A DNA stretch of 64,000 nucleotides, from the NCBI GenBank assembly GCA_025618425.1, contig CM046839.1, forward strand, positions 5,840,858 to 5,904,857, read 5' to 3'. The notes below the pieces were generated by a model. The model ran no database searches. It saw nothing but the letters and a program-made list of their open reading frames with translations, and had not been told where the DNA came from. Every line of letters begins with the position of its first letter. Position 1 is the stretch's first letter. Below are positions 23,735-36,100 of the stretch, in pieces. A program made the translations under genes and the position numbers. Source of the DNA: Heliocidaris tuberculata (lineage: Eukaryota > Echinodermata > Echinoidea > Camarodonta > Echinometridae).

Positions 23735-23975
23735 AATATAATATCTTTTAGGTTATTATCCTAAATTATGAATTCACTGCCCATATTTTGCATTGTATTA
23801 TTTATGTATTTACCTTCCATTTGACTTATGTTATACTTCTGATATTCACTCCAAATATTGTGTATCTATATTTTGTTATATGTATGATACACTCTGTTAT
23901 ATGTTCATGAACAGAATATTGATGTAAATCAATGATGTTTAATAAAATTCAATTCAATTCAATTCACTTTACATT
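23735..23975 (+). mobile_element. LINE 3' end with (TTCAA)n tail
   Basis: AT-rich stretch ending in TTTAATAAAATTCAATTCAA and further TTCAA repeats at about 23938-23968. A polyA-signal-like end followed by short tandem repeats is typical of CR1/L2-like 3' ends. It lies inside the intron of the disabled galactosyltransferase. No coding part remains. Confidence 0.5.
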
Positions 23976-25056
23976 AACAAAATCATAAAGAGGCCAGGCC
24001 AACCCAATGGTCATGTAAACGTGTTTACCGTATCAGCTATTATGACCACCATCTATTTGTTTTGGCACCATAGCTATACAAGTTTTTCAAAGATATTATG
24101 GACTTTTGTGTAATCATTTACGAAAATAGCCTTCATTATGCCAGGGATATTATTATAAGACGAAATTATTTTCATGTGAACGTTTTTTGAAAATTTACCT
24201 CTGATAAATATTACATTTTCTTCTATAGTATATTCCTGAAGGAAACATTCATCATAAATAATTACCCCAGTTTTGATAGGGTTTATGGCTATTTTTCATG
24301 ACACACATGTGGCAACTCGTATAATGTTATAGTATGAACATAGTATTGAATAACAATAACAGCTATATTACAATAATTTATCGCTAGTGCACCTGGCAGA
24401 AAAGCATCACTAACGTTATTCATGCCACTGTTAACTGAATGAGCTTGTCAAGCACAGCCATAAACTTTTTGTTCAAATAGATCATAAAAAGGGATGTTGA
24501 AATAATGATCACCAAAAACTGATTACTTCATTAATATTTCCCAAACATGCCTTTTCAACATTCCGCAGGTATTATCTCTTCATTTTCAAGTTAACAATTG
24601 CATAGGGTATGTGAATTTTCTTTTCTTTTTCAAATAGCGAATACTTTGTACAAACACTTACTTAAGCTCTATTTAAACTTTTGAAATACAATTTTCTTCA
24701 CAATTTTGTAATATCAACGTATGAAGGTAAATCCTATCAAAATAGTAATGCATAGGCCTGCTATTGAAATGCTTTTACATGTGCTTCAGCGGTGATTATT
24801 CTGCGGTCAGAACACATTCCTAACTTTAACCCGGGACAAAATTCTAGTCTGACTTACCCTACCTATTCACACATGTGCGAGGCTATCGATAACCCTACAA
24901 TCGCTACTCAAGCCCCTTTAACAAGATAAAGTCCGCAAAGTCGCCGGAGATAAATTTCGGATCACCATTTAAATACGACTTTTTCGAATATTTTGTATTA
25001 CTTATATCAACGCTTTCCATTCTATCGAAGTAACTTTTATTACCATTAAGGGGCGG

Positions 25057-25281
25057 AGTCAGGATTTTGTAAAGGGTGGTCTAATTTCCCCAAATCTCTT
25101 ACAAGTAATTAAAAAAAATGTTTTAAAGAGGTTTTCGGGGTAAAAAAAAAAAAAGGGGGGGGGGTTACAATCAGGCCCCCAAAAGGGTTTATTTCAAAAA
25201 AACCTATATGACAAGCAAACAAGAAAAGGGGTTGGACTTTGTGACGTGACCCCCCCCCCCCCCTCACCGGATCCGCACTTT
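25057..25281. mobile_element. poly-G/poly-C flanked MITE
   Basis: Starts GGGGCGGAGTCAGGATTTTG and ends with a C14 run, then TCACCGGATCCGCAC, which is an imperfect inverse of the start. It has the same architecture as 1-978 (GGCGGCACCAGGATTTTTAA ... poly-C ... GTGCCGCC). Ends about 125 bp before the third galactosyltransferase acceptor. Confidence 0.6.
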
Positions 25282-26465
25282 ACTAAAATATTGAGAACAG
25301 TAATTTTCTGTATAATAAATATTACAAATTTTGTAGTTTGAATTAACTATAAGGCGTTTAATTGAAATTCACCAATTCTGTATCTCATTAATTTTCTTCT
25401 ATCTTAGTTGTCGGTCCGAGCATTTTCCTGCATTTCCCGTTTTGCCTGGCCGGTTCTCTTCCTCACCATATTAGTGTACTGTTGGCTAGCCGTAGAGAGT
25501 CTGTCCTACAGACACCATGTTGCAGTACGACATACCAACTCAGTCCAGAGACTGGAAGACACTACCTTTAAATGTCCTTGTCAAGATGATCCCAATGAAA
25601 TGAATAACAGTAATTCTGATAGCTATGAGAACAGGGCCAACAGCACAGAAAACAAATCTGATCAGCAGCAACAACACGTGACACTGTCAGATAAAAACGC
25701 AGCCAACAAAAACGAAAATGGTTCGTATTTCACTAAACCCATTGATAAACATGACTACAAGTACATTCATAATCCAGAATTACTGTGCAAGAGAAACCAT
25801 GAGGAGCCTCAACAAATTTTTCTACTAATAATGGTAATTTCGGCACCGGAGAATGTAGGACGGCGAGACAATATTCGCTTGACTTACGGAAACGAAAGGA
25901 ATGGCAAGCAGTTTTGGAACGCAACTCGATCGTCCAGTATGTCTTTTTACTGGATAAGACGAACAATGAAACACTCCAAATGGACATCGATAAAGAGTTT
26001 GATCTTCATGGTGACATCGTCCAGGAAGACTTCGTTGACTCCTTGGAAACCTTGACGATGAAGACGGTCATGGGACTTAAGTGGGTGACCTATCATTGTC
26101 TTCATGCAACCTTCGCCATCAAATGTGATGATGCCTCTGTGATCATCCAACCCAAGTTTTACCAGACTCTAACCAATGCTCCGACTTCTAAATGGGCAGC
26201 CGGGCGAGTCCGTCTTGAAGCACCAGTTGTCCGCGATAGTAATGACGAGTACTACATATCCAAAGACTTCTACGCCTTTCCGACATACCCTCCCCATCTG
26301 AGCGGAAAAGGGTACATCTTATCGACAGATCTGGTGGAAGCCATCTACGAAGTCGCCATCACCACACCCCTCTTTCCATGGGAGGATGTCTTTATCGGGA
26401 TGTGCCTTCAGAAATTGAATGTAGCACCAACCAACATCAATGATTTCATAACGTATGTCCCATGA

Positions 26466-26660
26466 GAATGGCGGGTAAATTTTCAAAAACAATGAACATA
26501 AAAAAAAACATGGTTAAGAGGTTCGCTGTAATTTCTAATCTTGATCCAAACGGGGAAGTGTAACTAGATATACTTCCCACACTTCCCTGATCATGCTGAT
26601 CCAAATCAAATGACTATGATCTGGGAAGTTAGCGGAATGAATCCTAAGTGACCATGATCA
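26466..26660 (+). pseudogene. vestigial C-terminal tail of the third galactosyltransferase
   Basis: After the premature TGA, peptides such as EWRVNFQK, MVKRFAVISNLDPN and MIWEVSG still match the last about 40 residues of the second locus, but they sit in different frames. About 50 bp is inserted between the last two blocks, with TGATCCAAA at both ends. This confirms the original gene was longer. Confidence 0.7.
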
Positions 26661-27730
26661 TGATGGTGATTTTTCTACTTACATATTTATACTCTTGTGG
26701 AAATCTATGGAATTTAACTTGTTAATGGGACAACTTGGACATCTTTAATAATGATATTTATTTTCCGCCTAGCTGTGTTATTACAAAGTTCTGTATCGAT
26801 ATGGTTAGGATTATTTAAATGGAAATAGATATTTCAAAAGGAGAGACAGAAGGTGATGTGTTCCAATCACAACATTTTCATTAGCCATATGAAATATGAT
26901 TGGAACTTGGTTTGCATACTTAAAATGTATTTGACACAACTCACAACATATGCTGAGTTCACAAAAAGACAAGCAGCATCTTTAGAGATAATGGAGAAAA
27001 TATGAAATTTTGTGTACAAAACATATTGAGAGTTGTACTACTAAACCTGCCATTTTAAAGCAACATTGCCAATTTGAGGATCGCCATAGAAAGTAAATTG
27101 AGACTTTTTAAACTTTTATAACTTTTTCATTTCGTAACCCATTTTGATGGAACTTTTTAAAAATTGTTTCTCTCTATCCCCTCTTTTCATTAAAGTGGAT
27201 ATTTCCCCAGGGTTTCATTCTCCTTTAATATATATATATAACAGTTATCCATATTTCAACTCAGTGCATAATTATCTTATATGTTATTGTATACTATTTA
27301 TAAATGTATTCTTTGTTTTAAGAAGTATAACTTATTACGTCTCTGCTCATCCAAGGTGATAGTGATTGTGAACAGTGCTTGATTTCCTGCGTTGATATGA
27401 AATGGCAGAGGTGGTTTATATCGCCAAAATTTAATACTGTGTCTACAATGATATTTACGGCAGGGCAAAGAAAAGACTTGTCTGAAATACACAAATAAAA
27501 GGCGTTCGTGAATAGTGATGGGAATTTGTCAGTCTATTGATATGTTTGTAAATCATCAAAAGGGTTAATGAAGATTTGTACTTATCAATGAAAATGTAAA
27601 GTATAAACTAGTTATGATGCCGATAAAGGGAAGTTTTTGTTTTTGTTTTTTTTTGTTTTTGTTATTATGGTCATCATTGTGATGCCAATAATGGTGAGGA
27701 TGGTGATGTTGGTGGTGATGATAGAGATCT
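26661..27730. other. spacer with a partial foldback MITE
   Basis: At about 27055-27225 there is a right-arm fragment of the foldback family (TTGCCAATTTGAGGATCGCC, ACTTTTATAACTTTTTCATTTC). (TA)n at 27228-27240. No gene recognised. Confidence 0.4.
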
Positions 27731-27876
27731 GGGGAGCGTTTCATGAAAGAAAGTTGTCGGATATTTTATCCGACAACTGTTATAAGCTACGGAAATCCTT
27801 GCATCTGATTGGCTGAGAGCAAATTTGTCGGATAAAATATCTGACAAGTCCTTTCATGAAACGCCCCCCCCCCCCC
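27731..27876. mobile_element. short palindromic MITE
   Basis: GGGGAGCGTTTCATGAAAG at the left and CTTTCATGAAACGCCCC at the right, with inner inverted TTGTCGGATAxxxTATCC and TTATAAGCTAC..CTGATTGGCTGAGAGCAAA in the centre. Related copies: 54603-54740 (complete) and 13988-14083 (partial). Confidence 0.75.
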
Positions 27877-28587
27877 GGTGATGAGGTTAACTGAGATTAT
27901 GATGATGATTATGGAGAATTGTAGTTTTGGTATCGATGGGGGAAATTGCGATGATGGTGATGATGATGGTGATGATGATGGTGATGACATTAACTGAGAT
28001 AATTTATTACTGATAAAGATGATCCTGCATGGTGCACGTGGTGGCGATGCATGGTGACGATTGTGAGGACGTATAATGGGATGACAGTGAAAATGATTAT
28101 AGAGATGATGGCGACAATTCTATTGACAATTACTGATGCCATTGATGATTGATGAAGCTATAGTTACCCCCCCCCCCCCCCCCCCCCCCGGGCCGGATTT
28201 TGAAACTCCCGATATTTTGGCATCAATCACCTCATGTCTGGTGGAGTAATGTTCTCCATAGGCCTGTTCTCTTAATGCAGAGGAGTGCTGTCCAGAGATC
28301 CATCTTTTTAAGAGTCATATAGTGATTACTTCCTTTGGAATTGAATCCACTATAAATCACGTATACTCATAGTGGATTCACTCTAAAGTAGTGATTGAAT
28401 TACTTTTGAGAGTGGATTCCCCTCTATAAACGAAGTGGTCCCTGCTATGACTAAAACTAAAAAGATTTCCACTCTTATACATTTGGAGGGTACCGTTAAC
28501 ATATACAGTGTTCACTGCACAGTTTGAATACATTCAAAAGATTACGGGATAATCATTGGTCAAACAGTGCTTAGCACGTGATCCGAT

Positions 28588-28618
<31 letters not shown>

Positions 28619-28654
28619 AGCGTGCCCTCAAAGAAGTTTTGTCTGTTAACCCCT
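27877..28654. other. spacer with GAT-rich, poly-C and (CT)n tracts
   Basis: GAT/GGT-rich low complexity at 27885-28150, a C24 run at about 28167-28190, and (CT)n at about 28591-28618. No gene. Confidence 0.6.
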
Positions 28655-28894
28655 AAGAAGAAGAAGAAGAAGTAGAAGAAGAAGAAGAAGAAGAAGAAGA
28701 AGAAGAAGAAGAAGAAGAAGAAGAAGAAGAAGAAGAAGAAGAAGAAGAAGAAGAAGAAGAAGAAGAAGAAGAAGAAGAAGAAGAAGAAGAAGAAGAAGAA
28801 GAAGAAGAAGAAGAAGAAGAAGAAGAAGAAGAAGAAGAAGAAGAAGAAGAAGAAGAAGAAGAAGAAGAAGAAGAAGAAGAAGAAGAAGAAGAAG
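28655..28894. repeat. long (GAA)n tract, about 80 units
   Basis: About 240 bp of nearly pure AAG/GAA repeat with one early TAG interruption. Purine-only on one strand, so it could form triplex DNA. Lies about 1.1 kb upstream of the SPG11 start codon. Confidence 0.97.
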
Positions 28895-28978
28895 ACTAAC
28901 AGGAGTACCTTCTCGTCAGTATATTATTGCTAATGCTGGTGCTGCATATACATAAATGGATAAATACATAAATGGATC

Positions 28979-29487
28979 GGGGGGGGGGGGGTACTCGGAT
29001 TTTAGTGACTGTAGGGTGTGAGGCCCGGACCTTGAACCCCTAACCCATCTTTAGGGGCTAATTTTCAGAAAAAGGGTACTCATGTTTAGCGATTTCTCGC
29101 AAAACGTAGACCCATGTTTAGGGATTTGTCGTAAAAACTGGACCCTGACAGTGTTGAAATTTTCGAGGGTCTTCACTGCACTGCGCAGATGATCAGGCCA
29201 GGCTCGTCCGGGACTATGCTTGCAGTAATCCCGCATTAGTTTACGTACCGGAGATTTTGAACGGAGACTGCAGATTATTCTGTGAGTTTTCTTACATTTT
29301 CTTTCCTCAAACCTCAAGAAATGGATTGCAAAATACACGAGGCACTGGATTTCGGGATTCCACACATGTTTAAGGATTCTGTTGAAAATGTGAACCCGGC
29401 ATGTTTAGGGATTTCTTGTGAAAAAGCGACCATTTGGGCGGCACATCCCCGTAAAAGGGTATATATGGAAGTACCCCCCCCCCCCCT
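28979..29487. mobile_element. poly-G/poly-C bounded interspersed repeat
   Basis: Begins G12-TACTCGG and ends GGAAGTAC-C13. Internally the phrase CATGTTTAGxGATTT occurs three times (about 29080, 29114, 29401). Minus- and plus-strand open frames of 78-123 codons across it are not conserved proteins. Confidence 0.5.
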
Positions 29488-29986
29488 CCCCCGTGAAATG
29501 GATAGGCCTACAGTTTAACATGCAGAGCAGAGACTGCCCCCCCCCCCTTTTCCCCTTTCTTTTTTACCTTGTTTTGAAACATTTTAAATGCTTTTGTAAT
29601 ATTAACATCTCGTACTTTCAATACAAAATTGCTTACACAAATAATATGGCTTATCATTTTTTTTTTTCGCCATTTCTCCATCATGATCCATCCATCCATA
29701 AAGATCATCAGGTTTGGTGCCTAGTCTGCAGATACAGACTTTACATTTTACAACTTGGTAAAAACCAGTATTCATATCGAAATGTGTAGACTTGTATGAG
29801 GATCTCTGAATAATATGATCTAAATATATATATTTCATATCTAAGTTTGATCGCTAGAGGTTTGTAGTCTGTTTTAATTGTCAAGTTGATGCCCTCAAAT
29901 AAAAACTGGTTTGCATTATCAGACTAATAATAGTGGTCACCTGATAATTTGTATGCTTGACTAGACTGCGCACATCTAGGTCTAGG
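29488..29986. other. SPG11 5' flank
   Basis: Presumed promoter and 5' UTR region. A C10 run lies at about 29537. I see no TATA box or defined transcription start; the context AGG-ATG-G at 29987 is acceptable for initiation. Confidence 0.4.
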
Positions 29987-30177
29987 ATGGCGGTCTCAAA
30001 AGACCGACACTCCGTTTCTGTTCGGAAGATAAAGTCAAATTTAAGCATAAATTGCATTGATGATTTTCATTTCTCTGTCACCAATGGATCAACAATTTTA
30101 TGTGGAAGAGATGGTAACGATAATCGTATCCAAAATGAAGTATTTTTGATAAATGGAACCGTTCCGGGTGCTGAGAG
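29987..30177 (+). CDS. SPG11: SPG11 exon 1
   Basis: ATG at 29987 (MAVSKDRHSV), residues 1-64, donor GAGAG|GTATGT, phase 2. The open frame extends ten codons upstream only from a TTG, so 29987 is the first ATG. Intron 1 is 2067 bp and holds the inverse repeat copy at 31775-32000. Confidence 0.8.
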
Positions 30178-33100
30178 GTATGTTTTCTTCAGCCCCACTC
30201 GTTTATAATTGAGTGGGGATCAAATGTTATATTTTACCAAAGAGTACAGAAATTAATCACTCTTAGCTAGGCCCTTGCCTATGTGGGATTGCAACATACA
30301 CTGTTGCAATAGTCAAAAACAGACAACAAAACTGCTCTAAGCAAGACTTATGAACTATGAACTAAATTTGCTAGACTACCTGATTAAGAGACTCATCAAC
30401 TCTTACTGTGCCACAAATTTGGGGATTCAGAATTGAAAGTGAAATTCTCAATTATTTTCCTCTCATGTATGAATGATCTAGACTGGAAAACTTCTACTTC
30501 TACTTCTACGAGGGTACTCCGCAGGATCCATAAGTCAGGATATAATGCAGAGGAATTAAACTTAGGTGCATAGTTGCAGTGCATGTCTGTTGGTGCATAT
30601 AAAGAGTGTGCGAGTAAAAATCAATCCCTCAGTTTAGATGCTGAGTGGAAGAGCTCCCTTGAAGGCCTCCAATGAAGTGGCATCAATGAAAAAGGCCCAC
30701 TGATACACACAAAAGCTATTGAAGCCTATTCACCTGTAAAAGCTAGTCTGGAGTACAAGCTTATCTTCAGATAAGCTTGTACATGTATAAGTGGAAATTA
30801 ATATCGAAACAGATCTGTATGTATATCCAGTGATATCCTAGATACGTTTGGCTCCCTACGTTCTTTCACTTAATTTGATAGTCATTTACTCATTTTCACG
30901 GGGTCCCAAAGAATTCTGTGCTCGATTTATGTTCTAAATTTAATTCAAGCCAGCTGCAAAGGACAAGAACAAATAAAAACAAACAATGAAACATTGACAT
31001 TTTTAACAAATTTTATTTTATTTCAAATTTGTGTTGGTTGTTGGTACTTTATATCTTTTCTAGTCTTAATAAACTGGAGGAGAATTGAGGTGTAAACATC
31101 ATATGGTACATGTAAGTTTGGCTTACTTACACTGCAAGTGATCTTATAAAAATCATTCAGATATTTTGAAAGCGACCAACTTCAAAAATTACAGTTTTAA
31201 AATGTTCACGATTATTGTTTTGCTGCACTCATGGAACCATCACTTTGTGGGGCTGTGTCAATTTCTAAGTTGAGGCAAAACCAACAATATAATCAGCAAA
31301 ATTTGGAGAAAGTACTTCCTACTACATTTTAGGCTCATAGAATATCTGATTTCATGCGAGATTCTTAAATAGGATCTTTATCACCTTGATCAAATGAAAA
31401 TTTTAGGATGTTTTTGGCTGGAAATGTTGTTCCTTTCCAGCACACGTATGTGCTAGAGATTACAAGCTTGCGGAGTGCAAAATAACCTCGTATATGTGTG
31501 AGTGGTTTTGCTGTGAGTGTGACTATGAATTGTCATCATACAACTTGATGAAACTGCTCACAAATGTGATTTAGCAAGGCCAAGGGTATATTATATTATA
31601 ACTTTGTTCATTGGATAAGTGGCCAAGGGTAAGGATTGGAGGCACAGATGAGTTTTCTACTGAGGTTATTTTGTCACTGACTTTTCTGTATATTGTATTG
31701 AGATTATATTTTAACATTCAAGATGCAAATCATAATTGATTAATACATGTCTGTTGAAAACTCAATCACACGCACGTTTGTCAGGACGGTGCCAATTTAA
31801 AACGGGCAGGATATTCGGTAACCTGGCATGATACTATATATCTTTTTAAATATAATGATAATAATTACCAAAAAAAATCAAATAAAAAAAAATTTTAAAA
31901 GAAAGAAGTCAAACAAAACCCATGATATAATAAATGAAAATTTGTTGGTGATAATAGTCAAATTTTACTGATTGCCATTATAATACATACTAACAATAAC
32001 GCTTAGATGAATTGTCAAATTTATTGTTTATATTGGCCTCAAATTGTCAAATGTTAAAAGAGTAGCCTTGCTTTTCATGAAAAAGTGATTTTTTCGGTGT
32101 AAAAATGTTGATTTTTGTTTAACACCATGTTTGCAGTTTACTAAGTAGGCAATCTGAGTTTATCAGAGTGAAGCCATAAAATGAATATAAGATTGATTAT
32201 TGATAAGAAGTATTACGTGTTTTTTTTTGTTGCCCCTTTTGCAGATTGTACAAATACATGTACATTGGGAAAGAGGCTTCAATTCTAGTGCTTTCACATG
32301 ATGGCACCATCAGTGCAGTTAGCCTGCCTTCTATCTCTACTTCATCTTCATCTTCTCCCAATGAAGCAACATCACAGGCTGAGGTCCTATGGGTTTACTC
32401 AAAAGAGAAACTGCAGCAGATAACAGGTATGTAATGACGACAAGAAAAGATGGAATCACCTTTCCCCTTGCACCTGATATAATTTCCATTGAAGACATAG
32501 TTGTTTACTTACAAGCATATACATGCTTTCTTAGCAGTCAGGTAAAATAAACCATCACATTTTTTTTTGGTTAGATTGTTAAGTGTTAGAAACCACAGAA
32601 ATCACAAGCACAAGATATTGCATAAGTTATTAAAGCAGTCAATATCATTACCAATGAGCAATCAGTTTTGCTTTAAAATATAAACTGATCAAATGAAATG
32701 AAAAGTTCAACCTGATGATCTGTCTTGTATTCGCAATTACAACTTCAGCAATTTGGGGAAAATAAAACTGAAACAGTTAGGGTAAACATTCTCTATTATT
32801 TCATAAGCACTATTACATTTATATAATTTGTCTTACCGAAGTAGTGCCTCTCCTTACAATTCAAATTATTTTCATATCTCATATTGCATGTTATTGTCTT
32901 CATAATTGTTATATTAGACATTTCTCTATTGAAGCCTTACTGCTACAGATAATTTGATGTAGATTTGGAATCGCTTAGTTAATTGTTTGCTGACAACTTA
33001 TGAAAAGGACTGAAAAAACATTTTCATCCAATTCTTGTTCAAAGGCATAACTGAAGCAAGTAGTCTGCCAAAAGTCAGAATTCTTTCAGCTGAACAAGGC

Positions 33101-36100
33101 TGGGTGTCTCTTTTGATTGGCAAACACTTCTGTCGACTTCCAGTTCCAGAGGATGGAAATGAATCCTTATCTCCGGACAGCTGGTTGTTGTCATGGCAAC
33201 AGACCAGAATCAAAGAAGAGGATGTTGTGCAAGCCAGACTGCAGAAAGGTTTCTTGTTTGTGTTGCATTCATCTGGAAACATATGTATCCTTTGATGATT
33301 CCCAAGCACCACTGGTGATTGCAAATATTCAGTAACATGCATCGTCTCCATGAAAAGTTTATTAATGTGTTAATGTAGGAGCAGATAAGTATTGTGGTAA
33401 TAAACAAAAGGATATGCAAGGGAAATGCAGGGCAAAAGAATGAGAAAAGAAAACAATACTCTGCTCTCCGCCCTTGATATGTCAAGCGATCAGGAAAATA
33501 GTTCTAGATATTTTTAGGTGCAGGTCCTAACATCCATATGTCAAAGTGCAATTATTTTTACAACTACATATTGCCAGGAAAGCATGTTTGTTTGTTTGTT
33601 TGTTTTTATTTCCATAACAACATTAAAAGTTAAAATATACATGGTAATCAGAATATGTATGGCGGATAGCCCATTTCAGTTGCACTTACATAGTGCCACT
33701 GTTCTTCCATGGGGTCCTTTGACATAATAAAGAAACACATGCATAACAAATATAGTACATAAACATAAATTTAAAAAAAAAAAATAATCAAATACAATGG
33801 AATACCAAGACAAAACAACCTTACAAGCCAGTAACAAAAACAACAACAACAACAACAGAACAAAAAAAAGCATGAATGACAGTTGTTCTTCATTTTACAT
33901 TATCAAATTCAGATATATTGTGAAACATTCAGTAATCATAACTCAGCTGCATCTCTTTGACAACTTGATGGCTCTTCTTCTTTCTGCTTGCTGCATTCTC
34001 CAGCAGATGGGATATCATCCTGCAAAAAAGATACAAAAATGTCATTAAAATAACCAGAATTTTACTGTATATTCATAGTTAGTAATTACTTTTACTAAAA
34101 TGTTTAGTGGTTTACTTACTTTGAAAATGGGCTCTTGGACTTTGTTATTCATGTGTGTATCACAAAACACTGGTGAAAACTAAGCATTCTATTCTTGTAG
34201 GTCTCCATCAGTCAGAGTAGACCATGGATAGAGCACCTGAGGTATGTGTAGGTGGTGTGCTGTTGTGGTTACAGCAGCTCCTAATGTGGCTGTCTAGTCC
34301 AATGCTAGAATGGGAATCTCTCTTGCGCCAGCCATATATAAGTATTGTTTGTCTAGATAGTTACTGGCCTTTCTTCAGGCTTTTTGCTGGTCAGCCAGGT
34401 ATAGGAGCTTCTCCTGAGTTGATGACGAATTAGGCCTCTCCAACTACCTCGTCGTCCGCTGCCTACTTCCAGCATCTGATGTCCAGATCCAGAACTTTTA
34501 TTAAGATTGCATATGTCTTTGTAGCACAATTTGGGTAAGCGAACAGCTCTCTTCCCAGAGGTGAGTCCGCTTTAGAGGATGTCTTTGGGTATGTGGACAT
34601 CTTGCATCTGTTGTACATGGCTGAGCCAGTTCAACCTGCATTGTCTATTAAAGTATTGTGAACATTGTTGGGAGATTGGTGCATTGGAGGACCTCCCTAT
34701 ATGGTACTTTGTCTTTATAGGAGATCCCAAGAATGCAGCGAAGGCATGAGTAAGCCCAAAATTCTTTGTCACATTGCCCTGATTAGATTTGTTCAGAATA
34801 TAGATACTACATTTCCGACTAACTTCTCAGTTATTTCTTCCAGCTCAGTAGACAGTGGCATTACATCCTGAGCTCCTAACTTTGTTGGAAAACTAACCAA
34901 TTTCTTGGTTGATACCACCACCTTTTCTTTTAGTTCTAAGGGAAAGAGATAATCATATGCAAGACTTACAAGTTTGTAAAATTTTTACTTGTTGCAACAA
35001 CATAGTATCTCCCTTACTGATTGAGTAAGATACATTGTATGTCGAAATAGAGGCTTATTGCTTACCGTCATAGCTCCATTATGGCATGATAAGTAGCAAA
35101 ATACACATTTTTAGTTTTACAATTTGATAAGCTATACTGAACAGTTTAGCACAACATTTACTACTGGCATTTTCCTTGACTTGACTATAAATGTAGCCAT
35201 ATTTTCTGTTAACCATCAAAGACTTGTTGCACATGTGAACCACAAAGATTTCATCCACAGCATCTTTGTGAATGCTGGGGTCTTAGAGTCCCAAGAATCA
35301 GGGAAGCCCTGTGACTTTGACGTCAGTCCTGGCCTACAGAACATCATTGTAACCTACAGCAATGTCAAGTATGGTGTTTACAGGATCAACCTTGCTGAGT
35401 ACTTCAGTCATAATCCTAGGCATGTGCTCACATCAAGGAGGAAGCAGGAGGTCGTTCAAAAGAGGAAGTCTTCAAAGGTGGACAAGGATGAAGATGAGCT
35501 TGACTTTACAAGAGGGGCATCTGCTGTCAGTGAGAAAGGCACACCAACTAACAGAAGTTGGTGGAACTACCTTGATGATCTGAAGCTGAAGCAGACTAAG
35601 GATGATAATGGCAAGCATGTCACAAGGCCATTTTCAAGCCCTTCTGCCAACGATATCAAGTCATGGCAAAACTGGTACCTCGTAGCCGATGGAGAGCTCT
35701 CGGTGGTCAATCCTAGAAGTGTGTCTTCAAGTCAGTCAGATAGGACTGGTCATGTCTCAGGTTTCCAGAGGAAGCTTCAGAATTCGTCTCCATCAGGGTC
35801 CACTAAGACAGCAAGCCCAGCTGATAGGAGTCCGAGGGTTGAAACCAAAACAGATTCTATGGTATCCACTGCTGTTCGGACAGCCAAGCTGTGCAAAGGG
35901 CTCCCTGTGAGGGGGGTATATGCTGGTAATTCTTCAGCCCTGGTGTGGTATGGCATTGGTCTTCAGGGCCATGGTGGTGACAGATATGGTGGTCTTTGTT
36001 TCTTGAATTTCTCTGACAATGCAACGCAATTTGACAGGTAATTTAATATCTTTGACCAAGAAGTAGTTTTCATCTCTTAAAAATGTCATCGATTTATTTT

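Larger units (their letters stand above)
23392..26465 (+). pseudogene. third GT31 galactosyltransferase-like locus, disabled
   Basis: Predicted first exon 23392-23505 (38 codons, donor AGG|GTAAGA) joins in phase 0 to 25408 after the acceptor TTCTATCTTAG; the 1.9-kb intron holds a LINE tail and a poly-G element. The second exon opens with TTG TCG GTC, so it has no start of its own. It aligns well with the second locus: membrane segment, IHNP, DIVQEDFVDS, TVMGLKWVTYHC, ILSTDLVEAIY, PWEDVFIGMCLQK. Damage seen: a single-base loss in AACGAAAGG at about 25894-25898 shifts the frame; the metal-binding DDD reads DDA (GCC at 26133); a TGA at 26463 replaces a codon about 48 residues before the expected end; further stops and a small insertion follow. 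Assembly error could explain one lesion but not all four. Confidence 0.85.

Noticed and set aside
29282..29838. Frames of 66-123 codons on both strands upstream of SPG11
   Set aside because: They lie in a poly-G/poly-C bounded repeat and its flank, without conserved motifs.
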